A stretch of 54,825 nt of DNA from contig CADBDE010000015.1 in assembly GCA_902793375.1 (NCBI GenBank), forward strand, positions 1 to 54,825. Reading direction: 5' to 3'. Every line of letters starts with the position of its first letter. Within the stretch, counting starts at the first letter, position 1. This document shows positions 8,252 to 16,167 of this stretch, one piece after another. The translations under genes were made by a program, and so were the position numbers. The stretch is from an uncultured Erysipelotrichaceae bacterium. Its GTDB lineage: Bacteria > Bacillota_I > Bacilli_A > RF39 > UBA660. The notes beneath the pieces are model-generated. The model was not told the origin of the DNA. It did not search any database and saw only the letters and a list, made by a program, of their open reading frames with translations.

Positions 8252-8953
8252 ATGAGAAATGTTTTAATTACAGGAGGAGCATCAGGACTTGGAAGAAATT
8301 TAGTTAATTGTTTTAAAGAAAAGGGATATAATGTTTATTATACTTATCATAATTCTAAAAATGTTGAAGTTGAAGGATGTGTAGGTATTAGATGTGATTT
8401 ATCTAAAGAAGAAGATATAAAAAACCTTTTAAATAAAGTAAAAAATGTTGATATATTAATAAATAATGCCGCTATTGAAAATAATAAAGATTTTTATGAT
8501 AAAAAGAAAAAAGATTTTTTATATACAATGGAAGTTAATTTAATCGGACCATTCTTATTATCACGTGAATTAGGTAAAAAAATGTATGATAATAAATATG
8601 GAAAAATAATTAATATATCTAGTAATAATTCAATTAATAAATATGATTCTGTTACTATTGAATACGATACATCAAAAGCTGGATTAAATATTTTAACAAA
8701 AGTATTAGCAAAAGAATTTGCACCATTTGTTAATGTTAATGCAGTAGCACCTGGCTGGATATTAACTAATAAAATAAAAAAATTAGATGATAATTTAGAT
8801 AATAAATTAACAGAAGATGAAAGTAAAAAAATATTATTAAATAGATTTGCTAAACCAGAAGAAATATGTAATTTAATATTATTTTTAGCAAGTGATGAAT
8901 CAAGTTATATTAATAGTGAAATAATAAGAATAGATGGTGGTAGTTATGAATAA
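8252..8953 (+). CDS. short-chain dehydrogenase/reductase (FabG-like)
   Basis: About 233 residues with the classical SDR pattern: nucleotide-binding TGGASGLG at the N-terminus, NNAA near residue 75, Ser in INISSNN, catalytic Y-x-x-x-K in YDTSKAG, PGW after it, and a C-terminal IDGG. ATG at 8252 lies 7 bases after GGTG; a TATAAT at 8228-8233 implies a very short leader. It overlaps the next gene by 8 bases, so both are translated from one message. FabG is possible, but no other fatty-acid genes are near; substrate unknown. Confidence 0.85.
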   Translation: MRNVLITGGASGLGRNLVNCFKEKGYNVYYTYHNSKNVEVEGCVGIRCDLSKEEDIKNLLNKVKNVDILINNAAIENNKDFYDKKKKDFLYTMEVNLIGPFLLSRELGKKMYDNKYGKIINISSNNSINKYDSVTIEYDTSKAGLNILTKVLAKEFAPFVNVNAVAPGWILTNKIKKLDDNLDNKLTEDESKKILLNRFAKPEEICNLILFLASDESSYINSEIIRIDGGSYE

Positions 8954-10181
8954 TGAAATAGTTAAATTATTTAATAATGCAGAAAAGAACGTTAAAAAAG
9001 AATTTGATGAAATTGATAGATTATGTGATTTAAATAGTATGAAAGTACTTAATGCTTTTAAGAATAATAATGTATCTGAAATTCATTTTAATTCAACAAC
9101 TGGATATGGTTATAATGATATAGGACGTGAAGTAATAGAAAAAGTATTTAGTGAAGTACTAGGAGGAGAGGACTCACTTGTAAGAAGTCAGTTTATTTCA
9201 GGTTCACATGCTCTAACAGTTACTTTATTTGCACTATTAAGACCAGGAAATACACTTTTAAGTATTACTGGAAAACCATATGATACTTTAGATGAAGTTA
9301 TTGGAATAGTAGATAATAATAGTTCTTTAAAATCTTTTGGAATAAACTATGAACAAATAGATTTAATAGATAATGATTTTGACTATAAACAAATAGAAAA
9401 AATATTAAAAGAAAAGAAAATTAAAGTAATAGAGATACAAAGATCAAAAGGATATTCAACAAGAAAGAGTATTACAATAGATAAACTTGATAAAGTAATA
9501 GAGTTTATAAGAAAAATAGATAAAGAAGTAATAATTATGATAGATAATTGTTACTGTGAATTTGTTGAAGAAAAAAGTCCTTTAGAAATAGATAATTCTG
9601 CAGATATTATTGTTGGATCATTAATTAAAAATTTAGGTGGAGGACTTGCTCCAAATGGTGCTTATGTATCTGGTAAAAAAGAGCTTATTGATTTAGTAGC
9701 AGATAGACTTACTGTTCCAGGAGAAGGAAGAGAAGTTGGACCAACTCTTGGAATTAATAAAGCTATCTTGCAAGGACTATTTATGGCACCATCTGTTGTA
9801 TGTTCAAGTTTAAAAACAGCTGTTTTAACTAGTTGTGTTTTAGAAAGCCTTGGATATGATGTTGAACCAAAATATAATGATAAAAGAGCTGATATTGTTC
9901 AAAACATAATATTCCATGATAAAGAAAAACTAATTAAATATTGTCAAGGAATTCAAGAAGGAAGCCCAATTGATTCTAATGTCAAACCAATACCTTGGGA
10001 TATGCCTGGTTATACTGATCAAGTAATAATGGCAGCAGGAGCATTTACTCAAGGATCTTCAATTGAAATTTCATGTGATGGACCAATAAGAGAACCATAT
10101 ATTGCATATCAACAAGGTGGACTTACATATAACTATGGTAAAATTGCAGTAATGTATGGAGTAAAAAATATTGTTGAATAA
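8946..10181 (+). CDS. YnbB-like PLP enzyme (methionine gamma-lyase/aluminium resistance family)
   Basis: About 411 residues. It matches the Met_gamma_lyase (aluminium resistance protein, YnbB) family, a fold-type-I PLP enzyme group of uncertain physiological substrate. Visible marks: FNSTTGYGYNDIGRE, RSQFISGSHALT, GKPYDTLDEVIG, the PLP-lysine region SLIKNLGGGLAPNGAY, and GREVGPTLG. The start at 8946 has GGTGG 5 bases upstream and overlaps the SDR gene by 8 bases. Earlier in-frame ATG at 8934 lacks an SD. The assignment to family is strong, the reaction is not known. Confidence 0.88.
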   Translation: MNNEIVKLFNNAEKNVKKEFDEIDRLCDLNSMKVLNAFKNNNVSEIHFNSTTGYGYNDIGREVIEKVFSEVLGGEDSLVRSQFISGSHALTVTLFALLRPGNTLLSITGKPYDTLDEVIGIVDNNSSLKSFGINYEQIDLIDNDFDYKQIEKILKEKKIKVIEIQRSKGYSTRKSITIDKLDKVIEFIRKIDKEVIIMIDNCYCEFVEEKSPLEIDNSADIIVGSLIKNLGGGLAPNGAYVSGKKELIDLVADRLTVPGEGREVGPTLGINKAILQGLFMAPSVVCSSLKTAVLTSCVLESLGYDVEPKYNDKRADIVQNIIFHDKEKLIKYCQGIQEGSPIDSNVKPIPWDMPGYTDQVIMAAGAFTQGSSIEISCDGPIREPYIAYQQGGLTYNYGKIAVMYGVKNIVE

Positions 10182-10191
10182 AAATGTAAAG

Positions 10192-10220
10192 TAGATATTT
10201 AAAATATCTATTTTTTTTTG
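10192..10220 (+). terminator. terminator with conserved ATGTAAA flank
   Basis: TAGATAT and ATATCTA pair, followed by nine T. The preceding ATGTAAA and the TAGATA arm recur before two pilin genes (39503 and 54506). Confidence 0.8.
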
Positions 10221-10267
10221 TTCTATTATTTAATCTTTTTAATAAGATTTATTGAAAGAGGGATTAA

Positions 10268-10777
10268 ATGATAAATAAAGAACATTTGTGGTTTTTAACA
10301 CTATTCTCACTTATTCTAGTATTATGTGTATATTATGTAACTATGCCAAGTGACTTATTATTAAGTAATCAAACATTTGAAGAAAATAATAATAATAATA
10401 ATAATACTGAAGAAGTAAGTCTTGATGTTGAAGAAAGTGATATATTAACATCATTAAGACTTGATTTAGAAGAAGAAAGAGAAAACGAAAAAAAAGAATT
10501 ACAAACAATTCTTACTAATAGTGAATCTACAATTGATGAAAAAAATAATGCATATGAAAAAATAAGTCATATAAATAGTGTCTATGGTGAAGAAGAAAAA
10601 CTTGAAAAAGAAGTTAAGAATTGTTGTAATATAGATTCTTTTATTGAAGTAAATGATAATGAAATAAATGTAGTTGGGTTATCTAGTAATCATTCTAAAA
10701 GCCTTGCTAATGATATTATGAGAGCAATACAAGCAAAATATGATGAACAAGTAATTGTTACAGTTAATTTTAAATAA
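10268..10777 (+). CDS. SpoIIIAH-like protein
   Basis: A 169-residue protein with one N-terminal membrane segment (about 8-26), an Asn-rich linker coded by seven AAT codons, a charged coiled-coil region, and a C-terminal domain (ELQTILTNSESTIDEKNNAY, then CNIDSFIEVNDNEINVV). This is the SpoIIIAH family layout; SpoIIIAH joins mother cell and forespore in the sporulation feeding-tube complex with SpoIIQ. It stands alone here, not in a spoIIIA operon. Next downstream are gerE and gerM, which strengthens the call. Confidence 0.8.
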   Translation: MINKEHLWFLTLFSLILVLCVYYVTMPSDLLLSNQTFEENNNNNNNTEEVSLDVEESDILTSLRLDLEEERENEKKELQTILTNSESTIDEKNNAYEKISHINSVYGEEEKLEKEVKNCCNIDSFIEVNDNEINVVGLSSNHSKSLANDIMRAIQAKYDEQVIVTVNFK

Positions 10778-10785
10778 TGCCCTCA

Positions 10786-10811
10786 ACAATATATTTAATT
10801 CTCATAAAATA
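10786..10811 (+). promoter_or_regulatory. possible sigma-K-like promoter of gerE
   Basis: CATAAAATA at 10803-10811 fits the sigma-K -10 pattern CATAnnnTA, and an AC lies 15 bases upstream, one or two bases closer than usual. It falls inside the hairpin that ends spoIIIAH. gerE is a sigma-K gene in Bacillus, but a short motif in AT-rich DNA can occur by chance. Confidence 0.22.
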
Positions 10812-10826
10812 ATATGAGAATTTTTT
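10797..10826 (+). terminator. hairpin between spoIIIAH-like gene and gerE
   Basis: A perfect 10-bp stem AATTCTCATA / TATGAGAATT with a 6-base loop, then T. It ends only five bases before the gerE ribosome site, so gerE needs read-through or a promoter inside this stretch. Confidence 0.75.
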
Positions 10827-10845
10827 ATTTGAGAGGAGGATTATT

Positions 10846-11049
10846 ATTAAAAGTATATTAACTAATAGAGAAAAAGAAATATTTAATCTTCTTGTAAAAA
10901 ACATGACTACAAGAGAAATATCAGAAAAACTTTTAATAAGTGAAAAAACAGTTAGAAATCATATTTCAAATACTATGCAAAAACTTGGTGTAAAATCAAG
11001 AAGTAGTGCTGTAGTTGAATTAGTAAGATTAAAAGAATTATCTATATAA
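10846..11049 (+). CDS. gerE: GerE, LuxR-type sporulation regulator, with ATT start
   Basis: A 67-residue protein that is almost only a LuxR/GerE helix-turn-helix. Its block ISEKTVRNHISNTMQKLGV followed by KSRSSAVVELVRL is very close to Bacillus GerE, the last mother-cell regulator of coat genes. No ATG, GTG or TTG lies in frame before LTNREKEIFNLL; the strong ribosome site GAGAGGAGG (10831-10839) is followed six bases later by ATT AAA. ATT at 10846 is therefore the likely start; ATT at 10843 or 10840 are alternatives. Rare ATT starts are known from infC. gerM follows after 29 bases, echoing the gerE-gerM neighbourhood of Bacillus. Confidence 0.82.
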   Translation: MKSILTNREKEIFNLLVKNMTTREISEKLLISEKTVRNHISNTMQKLGVKSRSSAVVELVRLKELSI

Positions 11050-11078
11050 TAATGCATATACTTTATTAGGTGATTCTT

Positions 11079-11987
11079 ATGTTAAGAAAAAAAGCTATAA
11101 GAAAGATAGTAATAACTACTTTTGTCCTTTTTGTTGTGTTAACAATATATATGATTCCTACAAGAAAGAATAAGGATAAAAAAACATATCATTATATAGA
11201 TACCAAAGATATAAGTGTATATTTAGAAAATAATTATAATCAATTAACTAAAGTTGATTTCAAAATAACTAATTCGAAGATAGAAAATGTAATTGATGCA
11301 ATTATTAAAAAACTTACTATTTCTAATGATGCAACAATACCAAGAAAGTTTAAACAAGTTATTCCAAGCAATGTTGTACTAAATAAAGTAAAAGTTGAAG
11401 ATAAAATTGCCCATTTAAATTTTTCAAAAGATTTTTTAACTATAAAAAAAGAAGATATAGAGATGATTGTAGAATCAATTGCATATTCAATATTTGAACT
11501 TAAAGAAATAAATGGTGTATCTATATATGTTGATGATTATAATATTTCATCAAATTATAAAAATATACCAAGTATTATTACAAAAGAATATGGAATTAAT
11601 AAAAGGTATGAAATTAATAATTTTAATAATTTGTCAAAAGTAACAATAATGTATATAGATAATGAAGATGAAATTAATTATTATGTTCCAATAACAAAAT
11701 ATGTAAATGATGATAGGGAAAAAATAAAAATAATAATTGATGAATTATCTAGTAACTATGTATATGAGTCTAATCTAATTAGTCTATTAAATAAAAATAG
11801 TAAATTATTAAATTATGAAATTAAAAATGATAGTATAATATTAGACTTTAATAATAGTATTTTTCTTGATCAGGATGAAGTATTAGAAGAAGTTGTTTAT
11901 TCTGTTTTTGCAAATTATGATGTAGATAATGTAGTGTTTCAAACGGAAGGAAAAGAATTTTATAAAAAAAAGAATAAAAAAACTTGA
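11079..11987 (+). CDS. gerM: GerM-like spore germination/sporulation protein
   Basis: About 302 residues. An N-terminal membrane anchor (about 10-27) is followed by two copies of a GerMN-type domain. The first has IPSNVVLNKVKVEDKIAHLN then FELKEINGVSIYVDD; the second has YYVPITKYV...IDELSSNYVY...IILDFN...YDVDNVVFQTEG. The two-domain plan is that of Bacillus GerM, required for sporulation and germination. ATG at 11079 lies after TTAGGTG and is preferred over GTG at 11070. The gene sits directly behind gerE. Confidence 0.82.
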   Translation: MLRKKAIRKIVITTFVLFVVLTIYMIPTRKNKDKKTYHYIDTKDISVYLENNYNQLTKVDFKITNSKIENVIDAIIKKLTISNDATIPRKFKQVIPSNVVLNKVKVEDKIAHLNFSKDFLTIKKEDIEMIVESIAYSIFELKEINGVSIYVDDYNISSNYKNIPSIITKEYGINKRYEINNFNNLSKVTIMYIDNEDEINYYVPITKYVNDDREKIKIIIDELSSNYVYESNLISLLNKNSKLLNYEIKNDSIILDFNNSIFLDQDEVLEEVVYSVFANYDVDNVVFQTEGKEFYKKKNKKT

Positions 11988-12012
11988 ATAATTGGCCAAT
12001 TTGCTGTATAAT
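11984..12012 (+). promoter_or_regulatory. promoter of tRNA-Arg
   Basis: TTGAAT, 17 bases, TATAAT. The -35 overlaps the gerM stop codon. The tRNA starts 20 bases after the -10. Confidence 0.75.
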
Positions 12013-12031
12013 CCTATATGTACTTGGAAAT

Positions 12032-12108
<77 letters not shown>

Positions 12109-12119
12109 TTTATGAAAAG

Positions 12120-12143
12120 AAACTAACGAAAGTTAGTTTTTTT
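12120..12143 (+). terminator. terminator of tRNA-Arg
   Basis: AAACTAAC / GTTAGTTT with a GAAA tetraloop and a T run. Confidence 0.88.
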
Positions 12144-12188
12144 GTTTTTAAAAAGATCAATTTATAAATATATTCAAAATTAAAAAAC

Positions 12189-12216
12189 TTGAAAAAAACA
12201 TTATTCATGATATAAT
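12189..12216 (+). promoter_or_regulatory. promoter of the lipoprotein cluster
   Basis: TTGAAA, 16 bases, TATAAT. A palindrome begins two bases after the -10, covering the expected transcription start. Confidence 0.75.
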
Positions 12217-12217
12217 T

Positions 12218-12235
12218 AATGTAGTGTACTACATT
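12218..12235 (+). promoter_or_regulatory. palindromic operator candidate
   Basis: AATGTAGT and ACTACATT are perfect inverted 8-base arms separated by GT. The site covers the predicted +1 of the promoter at 12189, where a bound repressor would block transcription. The TGTAGT/ACTACA arms resemble sites of small winged-helix repressors of the GntR or BlaI/MecI kind, but no such regulator gene is in the window. Confidence 0.55.
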
Positions 12236-12249
12236 AAAAAGGAGGAAAA

Positions 12250-12702
12250 ATGAAAAGAGTTTTAAGTATTTTATTAATGGGAGTTTTAGTTGTTGGATTA
12301 ACAGGATGTGGAGGAAAAAAAGGAGATAGTAGATTTGATTATATTATTGATCAATTGAATAATGCAGTTGATGAAGTAGTTGAAAGAAATAACGATAAAA
12401 AGGTAACAATTTCTAGAATTGAAGATAGACTTACTCAAAATATTTCATCTGCTAGAATAATTGGTTGTGGAGAAAACGAATTTACTAAGGATGTTGATTT
12501 AACACAAACATCATACAGAATAGAGTTAAAAGGTTATGATGGAAAGATTTATTATAGTAATGGAGAATTAAATAAAGATTCAAAAGTTAATTATTGTTTA
12601 GTTTTTGCTACAAATGCAAGAGGATACTTAAATATTACTGTTAAATATGATGGTAATAAACCAGTATTTAGTATCCCTGAATTATTAAATGGAGATAAAT
12701 AG
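12250..12702 (+). CDS. lipoprotein of unknown function
   Basis: A 150-residue protein. The signal peptide ends in lipobox LTGC (Cys20), followed by a Gly/Lys spacer. The body contains a helical stretch with conserved-looking charged residues and a beta-rich domain with RIIGCGENEF and KVNYCLVFATNARGY, whose Cys residues could pair. AAGGAGG precedes ATG. It is first of a three-gene cluster with a small membrane protein and another lipoprotein, under the palindrome-bearing promoter. I do not recognise the family. Confidence 0.75.
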   Translation: MKRVLSILLMGVLVVGLTGCGGKKGDSRFDYIIDQLNNAVDEVVERNNDKKVTISRIEDRLTQNISSARIIGCGENEFTKDVDLTQTSYRIELKGYDGKIYYSNGELNKDSKVNYCLVFATNARGYLNITVKYDGNKPVFSIPELLNGDK

Positions 12703-12720
12703 AAAGGAGGATAAAATAAA

Positions 12721-12927
12721 ATGAAAGTTGGAGGTATAGTATTAATAGTAATAGGAGCATTGTTATTTATATTAGGATTAGCAGTAAATAGTACACCAGA
12801 TGCTCAATTATTATCTTTTATAGCAGGAAAAGGAACTAATCCAGGAACACCATTAATCATAATAGGTATATTAATGATTGCTGGAGGAATTGCTTTAGTA
12901 ATTCTTTCAGGAAAGAAGAAAAAATAG
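12721..12927 (+). CDS. small two-helix membrane protein
   Basis: Sixty-eight residues with two hydrophobic segments (about 5-22 and 43-63), a Gly/Pro-rich loop and a KKKK tail, which predicts the C-terminus in the cytoplasm. AAAGGAGG lies upstream and the preceding lipoprotein gene ends only 18 bases before. No known family recognised; presumably co-expressed with the lipoprotein. Confidence 0.7.
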   Translation: MKVGGIVLIVIGALLFILGLAVNSTPDAQLLSFIAGKGTNPGTPLIIIGILMIAGGIALVILSGKKKK

Positions 12928-12979
12928 TTTAATAATTTATTAATATTTATGATTTTTAAATATAATATTTGGTGATAAT

Positions 12980-13336
12980 ATGAAAAGTAGATTATTAAGC
13001 ATTTTATTATTATTATTTCTAATAACAGGATTAGTTGGATGTGGTAAAGAATCATATAGTGAAAATATGCTTAAAGTAAGAAAGTTTTCTCCATGGTATT
13101 TATCTAGTAAAATAAAAGCAGGAGAGATATATGATAAAGCCTTAAGAAATACTAATTGGGAAGAAAAGGACAATCAGGTTATTATTAGTGGAATTGATAA
13201 AATTACAAATAAAAAAATAGTTGTAATATATAAAGTAAAAGAATACAGTGTTGATGTGGAAAAAATGACTGTAGATGATGAAGAAAAAGATTACTTTTAT
13301 TGGTATAAATATATGACTAATTATATAATGGAATGA
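12980..13336 (+). CDS. lipoprotein of unknown function
   Basis: A 118-residue protein with signal peptide and lipobox LVGC (Cys21). The mature part has a short helical lead and a beta-strand section (NQVIISGIDKITNKKIVVIY). GGTGATAAT precedes ATG. Third gene of the cluster that begins at 12250, with no terminator between. Function unknown. Confidence 0.72.
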   Translation: MKSRLLSILLLLFLITGLVGCGKESYSENMLKVRKFSPWYLSSKIKAGEIYDKALRNTNWEEKDNQVIISGIDKITNKKIVVIYKVKEYSVDVEKMTVDDEEKDYFYWYKYMTNYIME

Positions 13337-13359
13337 TTTTTTACTCAATAATATGAAAG

Positions 13360-13382
13360 AAACTAGCAAAGCTAGTTTTTTT
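13360..13382 (+). terminator. terminator of the lipoprotein cluster
   Basis: AAACTAGC / GCTAGTTT with a 3-base loop and T run. Its sequence, including the GAAAGAAACTA lead, resembles the tRNA terminator at 12120. Confidence 0.85.
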
Positions 13383-13485
13383 ATTTTAAAATAAATAATA
13401 GTGTAAAGATTAGTAAATGTATAATTAATAAAATTCGTAATAATAATAAATATATGATATTATTTATAATAAGAGGGTGGATACC

Positions 13486-16110
13486 ATGTATTATAAAAAG
13501 AGTATAGAACAAATTAGAGAAGAATTTAAGTTAGATGAAGATGGTTTAACTACTAGAGAAGTTAATTTAAGAAGAAAAAAATATGGTATGAATATTTTAC
13601 CTAAAAAAGAAAATGATAGTGTCCTTAAACTATTTTTTAATGAGTTTAAAGATCCAATGCTAATTCTTTTAGTAATAACTATTATTGTTTCTCTATTAAT
13701 TGGGGAAATTGTTGATGCATTAATTATTTTTTGTATTGTTTTAATTGATGCAATAATGGGAACATATCAAGAAAATAAAGCAAATCATACTGCAGAAGCC
13801 CTAGCAAATCTTGTTTCAACAAAAGTTAAAGTATTAAGAGATGGTGAAGAAAGATATGTTAGTGCAGAAGAACTAACAATTGGAGATTATGTTATTTTAG
13901 AGTCTGGTGATAAAGTAAGTGCAGATATGAGAATAATAGAATCTCGTAATTTAATGGTTGACGAATCAATTCTAACTGGTGAAAGTGTACAAGTTAGTAA
14001 AAATAGTGAAGTAATAGATAAAGATGGGATTATTATATCTGAACAAAGTAATATGTTATTTTCTGGAACTACAGTTGTTACAGGAAGAGCTAAAGCAATA
14101 GTAATAGGAATTGGTTATAAAACTGAGATAGGAAAAATAGCTGATAGTATTAATAATTTTGATGAAGAGAAATCCCCACTTACTATTAGAGTTGAAAAAT
14201 TATCAAAACACTTAAGTATAATGGTATTAATAGTAGCTTTTTTAGTTGCAATACTTCTTTATACTAGTGGTTTTTCTCATCAAGAAGTATTTTTATCTGT
14301 TGTAGCTCTTGCAGTATCTGCTATGCCTGAAGGACTTCCTTTAGCTCTTACTATGGCTCTTACTATAGCTGCAAATAGAATGGCAAAGAAAAATGTAATA
14401 GTTAAGAAACTTAATGCAGCAGAGTCACTTGGAAGTTGTACAGTAATTGCATCAGACAAAACTGGAACATTAACTGTTAATGAGCAAACAGCTAAGAAAA
14501 TTTTATTACCAAATAATGAGTCATTTGATATATCAGGAGTTGGATATAATATAGAAGGAACGGTAAGTGGATATAATATAAATTTTGCTGAAGAAATAGC
14601 TCTTCTTGGAGTAATAAATAATGAATCTAGGTTTGATGAAGAACATGCTGTTGGAGATTCAATTGATATTGCATTTAAAGTGCTTGGAAGAAAATTAAAT
14701 GTTAAATCTGATGAAATTAATATATTAGAAACGATTCCTTATGAATCTGAAAATAAGTATTCTGCGGTATTTTATGAAAAAGATGGAGAAACATTTTGTA
14801 CTGTAAAAGGATCTCTTGAGGTAGTTAAATCATTTTGTAATGATATTAATCTTGTAAGAGGAAAACTTGATTCTGATATTTTAGAAAATCAAAACGAAGA
14901 GCTTGCAAAAGAAGGTTATAGAGTTATTGCTCTTGCTAATGGCAAAGTTAAAAAACAAGATAAGTATAATAAAAATGATATAGTAAATTTAAAATTTATG
15001 GGAATGGTTGGATTCATTGATCCAGTAAGAGAAGAAGCAATTATATCTATAGAAAAATGTAAATCAGCTAGTATTAAAGTATTAATGATTACAGGAGATC
15101 ATCCTTTAACAGCATATTCAATAGCGAAAGATTTAAAGCTTACTAATGATTTTAATCAAGTTACAACAGGTACTGAATTAGATGAAGAGTTTTTAAAAGG
15201 TGAAAAAATATTTGATGAATTTATTAAAAATAAATTAGTATTTGCAAGAGTAACTCCTCTTCAAAAGCTAAAAATTGTTGAGTCTTTAAAAAGACAAGGT
15301 GAGTTTGTTGCAGTAACAGGAGATGGTGTTAATGATGCTCCTGCATTAAAAGTTGCAAATATTGGTGTTGCTATGGGAAGTGGTACTGATATAGCAAGAG
15401 AAACAGCTGATATGATTATAGTTGATGATAATTTTAAATCAATTGTAGATGGTATTAAAGAAGGAAGAGTGGCTTATGCAAATATTCGAAAAATAATTTT
15501 ATTTTTAGTATCGTGTGGATTAGCAGAAATTACATTTTTCTGTTTGTCAATTGCAATTGGTCTTCCAATGCCACTTTTGGCAATACAACTTCTTTGGTTA
15601 AATGTAGTAACAGATGGTGTACAAGATTTTGCCCTTTCTTTTGAAAAAGAAGAAGATGATATATTAAAAGAAAAGCCAAGAAATCCTAAAGAATCAATAT
15701 TTAATTGGTCATTATTACGTCAAATAATATCTTCAGGTATTTATATAGGTTTAATAGTATATCTAATTTGGTACTTATTAATTGATAAAGTTAATATGGA
15801 TGTTTCTAATGCAAGAGGCTATGTTATGGCTTTAATGGTATTTATTCAAAATATACATGTATTTAATTGTAGAAGTGAAACTAAATCTGCTTTTAAAATA
15901 CCATTAAAAAGTAATATACTTATTATTTTAGGAGTATTATTTTCTATATCATTACAAATAATGGTAATGGAAATACCTTTGTTTGCAGATATATTAAGAG
16001 TAGAAAGTGTTCCCTTTATAAATCTAGTAATATTATTTGCTATTTCTTTATCTGTTCTTTTGTTTATGGAAATATATAAAAAAGAAAGAAAAATGAAAAA
16101 AAATCCTTAA
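13486..16110 (+). CDS. P-type calcium-transporting ATPase
   Basis: About 874 residues with the full P2-ATPase plan: N-terminal cation ATPase domain, actuator motif LTGES, M4 motif AMPEGLP carrying the ion-binding Glu, phosphorylated D324 in DKTGTLT, MITGDHPLTA, and the hinge VTGDGVNDAPALKVA. M6 keeps Asn and Asp in LNVVTDGVQD, as in calcium pumps, but then reads VQDFALSFE where SERCA/PMR1 types have LPALALG. Probably exports Ca2+ from the cytoplasm. ATG at 13486 lies 8 bases after AGAGGG; upstream GTG at 13477 is inside that site. Confidence 0.9.
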   Translation: MYYKKSIEQIREEFKLDEDGLTTREVNLRRKKYGMNILPKKENDSVLKLFFNEFKDPMLILLVITIIVSLLIGEIVDALIIFCIVLIDAIMGTYQENKANHTAEALANLVSTKVKVLRDGEERYVSAEELTIGDYVILESGDKVSADMRIIESRNLMVDESILTGESVQVSKNSEVIDKDGIIISEQSNMLFSGTTVVTGRAKAIVIGIGYKTEIGKIADSINNFDEEKSPLTIRVEKLSKHLSIMVLIVAFLVAILLYTSGFSHQEVFLSVVALAVSAMPEGLPLALTMALTIAANRMAKKNVIVKKLNAAESLGSCTVIASDKTGTLTVNEQTAKKILLPNNESFDISGVGYNIEGTVSGYNINFAEEIALLGVINNESRFDEEHAVGDSIDIAFKVLGRKLNVKSDEINILETIPYESENKYSAVFYEKDGETFCTVKGSLEVVKSFCNDINLVRGKLDSDILENQNEELAKEGYRVIALANGKVKKQDKYNKNDIVNLKFMGMVGFIDPVREEAIISIEKCKSASIKVLMITGDHPLTAYSIAKDLKLTNDFNQVTTGTELDEEFLKGEKIFDEFIKNKLVFARVTPLQKLKIVESLKRQGEFVAVTGDGVNDAPALKVANIGVAMGSGTDIARETADMIIVDDNFKSIVDGIKEGRVAYANIRKIILFLVSCGLAEITFFCLSIAIGLPMPLLAIQLLWLNVVTDGVQDFALSFEKEEDDILKEKPRNPKESIFNWSLLRQIISSGIYIGLIVYLIWYLLIDKVNMDVSNARGYVMALMVFIQNIHVFNCRSETKSAFKIPLKSNILIILGVLFSISLQIMVMEIPLFADILRVESVPFINLVILFAISLSVLLFMEIYKKERKMKKNP

Positions 16111-16123
16111 TAAGGATTTTTTA
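16098..16123 (+). terminator. terminator overlapping the ATPase stop
   Basis: AAATCCTT / AAGGATTT with loop AAT and extra A-T flanks. The stop codon TAA lies in the loop. Confidence 0.85.
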
Positions 16124-16167
16124 TATTCTTATAAAAGTGTGATATACTAATTTTAGGAGTTGATATA

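Noticed and set aside
12804-13173. Two overlapping minus-strand open frames opposite the small membrane protein and lipoprotein
   Set aside because: No ribosome site. The plus-strand genes on the same DNA have signal peptides, lipobox and SD sites, so these are antisense shadows.
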